This document shows, one piece after another, positions 62,353-64,000 of a stretch of 64,000 bases of DNA. Numbering within the stretch: position 1 is the first letter of the stretch; every line of letters begins with the position of its first letter. The notes below the pieces were generated by a model. The model did not search any database. It was not told the DNA's origin and saw only the letters and a list, made by a program, of their open reading frames with translations. The stretch is from positions 3,968,001-4,032,000 of the forward strand of contig NZ_CP088298.1 in the NCBI RefSeq assembly GCF_021117425.1, read 5' to 3'. This stretch comes from Brevibacterium zhoupengii (lineage in GTDB: Bacteria > Actinomycetota > Actinomycetes > Actinomycetales > Brevibacteriaceae). The position numbers were made by a program, and so were the translations under genes.

Positions 62353-62922
62353 ATGGTGACCCTCGTCCTGCTCCATTCCGCACTGGGCAAGACCCCCGGC
62401 ATCGAGGCGATCGCCGATCGCTACAGAGCCGCAGGCCACACCGTGCACGCCCCCGATGTCTACGAGGGACACACGTTCACCACCGCCGAGGAGGGAGTCG
62501 GTCACGCGCAGGAAGTCGGGTTCTCGCAACTCGTCGACCGGGCCGCCGCGGCCTGTGCTGATCTGACGGGTGAGATCGTCTTCGCCGGACTCTCACTCGG
62601 AGCCGGCATCGCCCAGCAGATGGGCAAGAACGACGCACGGGCACGCGGTGCGCTCCTCTTCCACGGCGGCGGCTTCCCCAAGCCGACGCGGTGGCAGGAG
62701 AATGTGCCCGTCCAGGTCCACTTCTCCGTCGACGACACCTGGCGCGACGCGGCCGCCCAGCAGACCCTGATGGAGTCCGCTGCCCGAGCCGGAGCCCAGG
62801 CTGAGTACTTCCTCTACCCGGGCGACAGCCATCTGTTCAGCGACCCGCTGGTCTCCGACTACCGCGAGGACAGTGCGCAGCTTCTCCGTGCACGCAGCCT
62901 GGACTTCCTCGACAGGGCCTGA
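62353..62922 (+). CDS. Dienelactone-hydrolase-family protein
   Basis: A 189-residue alpha/beta hydrolase: nucleophile elbow GLSLGAG with Ser (in most dienelactone hydrolases Cys), DAPDVYEGHTFTTAEEG, Asp-containing FSVDDTWRD and the histidine of GDSHLFSDP. It likely hydrolyses an ester or lactone. AGGAGACAACA precedes the ATG. It follows the GltS-like gene by 50 bp on the same strand. Confidence 0.8.
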   Translation: MVTLVLLHSALGKTPGIEAIADRYRAAGHTVHAPDVYEGHTFTTAEEGVGHAQEVGFSQLVDRAAAACADLTGEIVFAGLSLGAGIAQQMGKNDARARGALLFHGGGFPKPTRWQENVPVQVHFSVDDTWRDAAAQQTLMESAARAGAQAEYFLYPGDSHLFSDPLVSDYREDSAQLLRARSLDFLDRA

Positions 62923-63138
62923 AGCCTTCCACCCGCTCGCCCAACAAACATCGAGAGCAGCCGGCAGCGTCGAGGGCCGACCGCACCGGCCAAAGCCGAC
63001 TCCCTGAAGTCGCCCGCCGCCGCTACGGTCGGCTCTCGGCGAATTCGCGGTCTCCGGAGGAGCGAATTCTGTGATCGCGTCCGCTTTGAAATCTGACTTT
63101 TCATTGCGTTTGGTGTCATTTGATGCCATTATCTTTAG

Positions 63139-64000
63139 ATGGTTCAGGTTTACATGAAGCAGGACCTGCTCAGATTCGGCTTGACCGATGATGATGTCCG
63201 CCGAGCGCAGCAGTGTTGCCTGCAAAAGATTCGGCGTGGGCACTATGCCGTAATCCGCCCTTGCAGTTCACCGCAGCATGCCGTTCTGCACTCACCTGGC
63301 GCTGCCGAGCCGATCTCTTACCCCCAGACTTTCGGCGATATCCGAGACCGGAGCGAGGCCCTCAAGCCTTTGATTCGTTCGCGACTGCACGAGCTCCGCT
63401 CCGATGACGTCTACTCCCACATCTCTGCTGCTCTGATTCACGGCATTCGCCCACCCTTCCCGGCAACCGACCAGGCCGAGATCATCCGCACCGGTTATCA
63501 CGAGAACTTCCCAACATTGCGTATCTATGACCGCATCGTTCCACCGGCGGATCGGACCACAGTCGGAGATTTTGCGGTCACAGACCTCTCGCGCACGCTC
63601 TCCGACATCGCTCATGACTACCCATCGGAGATCTCGGTTCCAATGATCTCCGAGGCCCTTCGGGTCGGCAACACCAGCAAACCCGACCTTCTCGAGCAGA
63701 TGAAGATTCGTCGAAGAGGGTGCAGAGTTGCGAAGCAAGGCATCGAGCTGTCCGACCCGCTGCACGAATCTCAGGGCGAGACCCTTTGTGCGGTGAAATT
63801 CCACAGATACTCCATCGGAGAGATGGTTCCGCAGGTGAAAGTGCACGATCGCACTGGGAAATTTCTCGGCAGATGCGACTTCAAGCACGCACGACTTCCG
63901 CTGATCGTGGAGTTCCATGGTCTGGGCAAGTACTACCTCAACGAATCCGGACCGGATCGAGCAAGCAGGGACAACCACGCTCGGCACATGCGGCTCACCA
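63139..64000 (+). CDS. AbiEi-like antitoxin-type DNA-binding protein, cut by the window end
   Basis: The frame is open from the ATG at 63139 (or 63154) to the end of the window, 287 codons with no stop. Residues 8-40 (LLRFGLTDDDVRRAQQCCLQ, then KIRRGHYAVIRP) look like the winged-helix N terminus of AbiEi-type transcriptional antitoxins, and the last visible part (LGRCDFKHARLPLIVEFHGL) resembles the endonuclease-like half (DUF559 type) found in actinobacterial relatives. Base composition is less GC-biased than neighbouring genes. No toxin partner is visible within the window; it would lie beyond 64000 or be absent. Confidence 0.65.
   Translation, partial: MVQVYMKQDLLRFGLTDDDVRRAQQCCLQKIRRGHYAVIRPCSSPQHAVLHSPGAAEPISYPQTFGDIRDRSEALKPLIRSRLHELRSDDVYSHISAALIHGIRPPFPATDQAEIIRTGYHENFPTLRIYDRIVPPADRTTVGDFAVTDLSRTLSDIAHDYPSEISVPMISEALRVGNTSKPDLLEQMKIRRRGCRVAKQGIELSDPLHESQGETLCAVKFHRYSIGEMVPQVKVHDRTGKFLGRCDFKHARLPLIVEFHGLGKYYLNESGPDRASRDNHARHMRLT

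Noticed and set aside
63292..63987. 231-codon minus-strand frame
   Set aside because: It is antisense to the plus-strand AbiEi-like frame, which has recognisable domains and stays open to the window end; the minus-strand product has no family features.
1..64000. tRNA, rRNA, riboswitch, integrase, transposase
   Set aside because: I read the intergenic regions for cloverleaf, riboswitch-like and element-end patterns and saw none that I could support; a covariance-model search would be decisive.

Overview
The window is chromosomal DNA from a high-GC Gram-positive actinobacterium. Evidence: strong GC bias at third codon positions, many GTG starts and one TTG start, very frequent 4-base ATGA/GTGA gene overlaps, TANNNT -10 boxes placed 6-8 bases before start codons (leaderless genes), a HAIR-type heat-shock operator at clpB, a multi-gene Asp23 locus, and actinobacterial families such as the DUF5926-like and HTTM/DUF5819 proteins. 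The mix fits Micrococcales, perhaps Brevibacterium or a relative; that placement is inference from gene content. I saw no rRNA, tRNA, CRISPR array, integrase or transposase.

Region 1 (about 1-19500) is accessory in character: an extracellular-polysaccharide locus, almost all on the minus strand. It has a Wzy/EpsG-like polymerase, two Wzz/BY-kinase proteins, two low-molecular-weight tyrosine phosphatase homologues (one without its catalytic cysteine), a Wzx-like flippase on the plus strand and a sugar transferase with an unexplained C-terminal domain. Upstream of these lie three very large LuxR-type STAND/TPR regulators, and between the regulators sits a two-gene enzyme pair: an ATP-grasp ligase and a fold-type III PLP decarboxylase. 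This is the best candidate for an undescribed system: a regulated surface-polymer locus with a possible amino-acid-derived modification or small metabolite.

Region 2 (20133-27281): a paired acyl-CoA dehydrogenase operon, then a minus-strand operon of a motif-degenerate NatA-like ATPase, its low-complexity-tailed permease and a SpoU-type RNA methyltransferase, then pyrE and a small GlsB/YeaQ membrane protein.

Region 3 (27360-31260) is an envelope-stress island: an ECF-like sigma factor plus two Asp23-related genes on the minus strand, divergent from five plus-strand genes (Asp23 proteins, small membrane proteins, an AmaP-like anchor). A 30-base sequence pattern (TGAGG-N15-CGTCTGTACC) precedes both the Asp23 operon and the GlsB/YeaQ gene and looks like a shared sigma-factor promoter.

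Region 4 (31555-64000) is mostly housekeeping: short-chain dehydrogenases, a thioesterase, exonuclease III, a fourth large LuxR regulator, a RelA/SpoT-domain protein, a GT2-pheA pair, a flavin dehydrogenase, enoyl-CoA hydratases, a Na+/H+ antiporter, clpB, the HTTM/DUF5819 pair, a CoA transferase, an agmatine deiminase homologue, cardiolipin synthase, a NUDIX hydrolase, an MFS exporter, a TM2 protein, a glutamate-synthase-like flavoprotein and a dienelactone-hydrolase-like protein. The window ends inside a gene resembling AbiEi-type antitoxins. Convergent gene pairs are often separated by long, near-perfect stem-loops.
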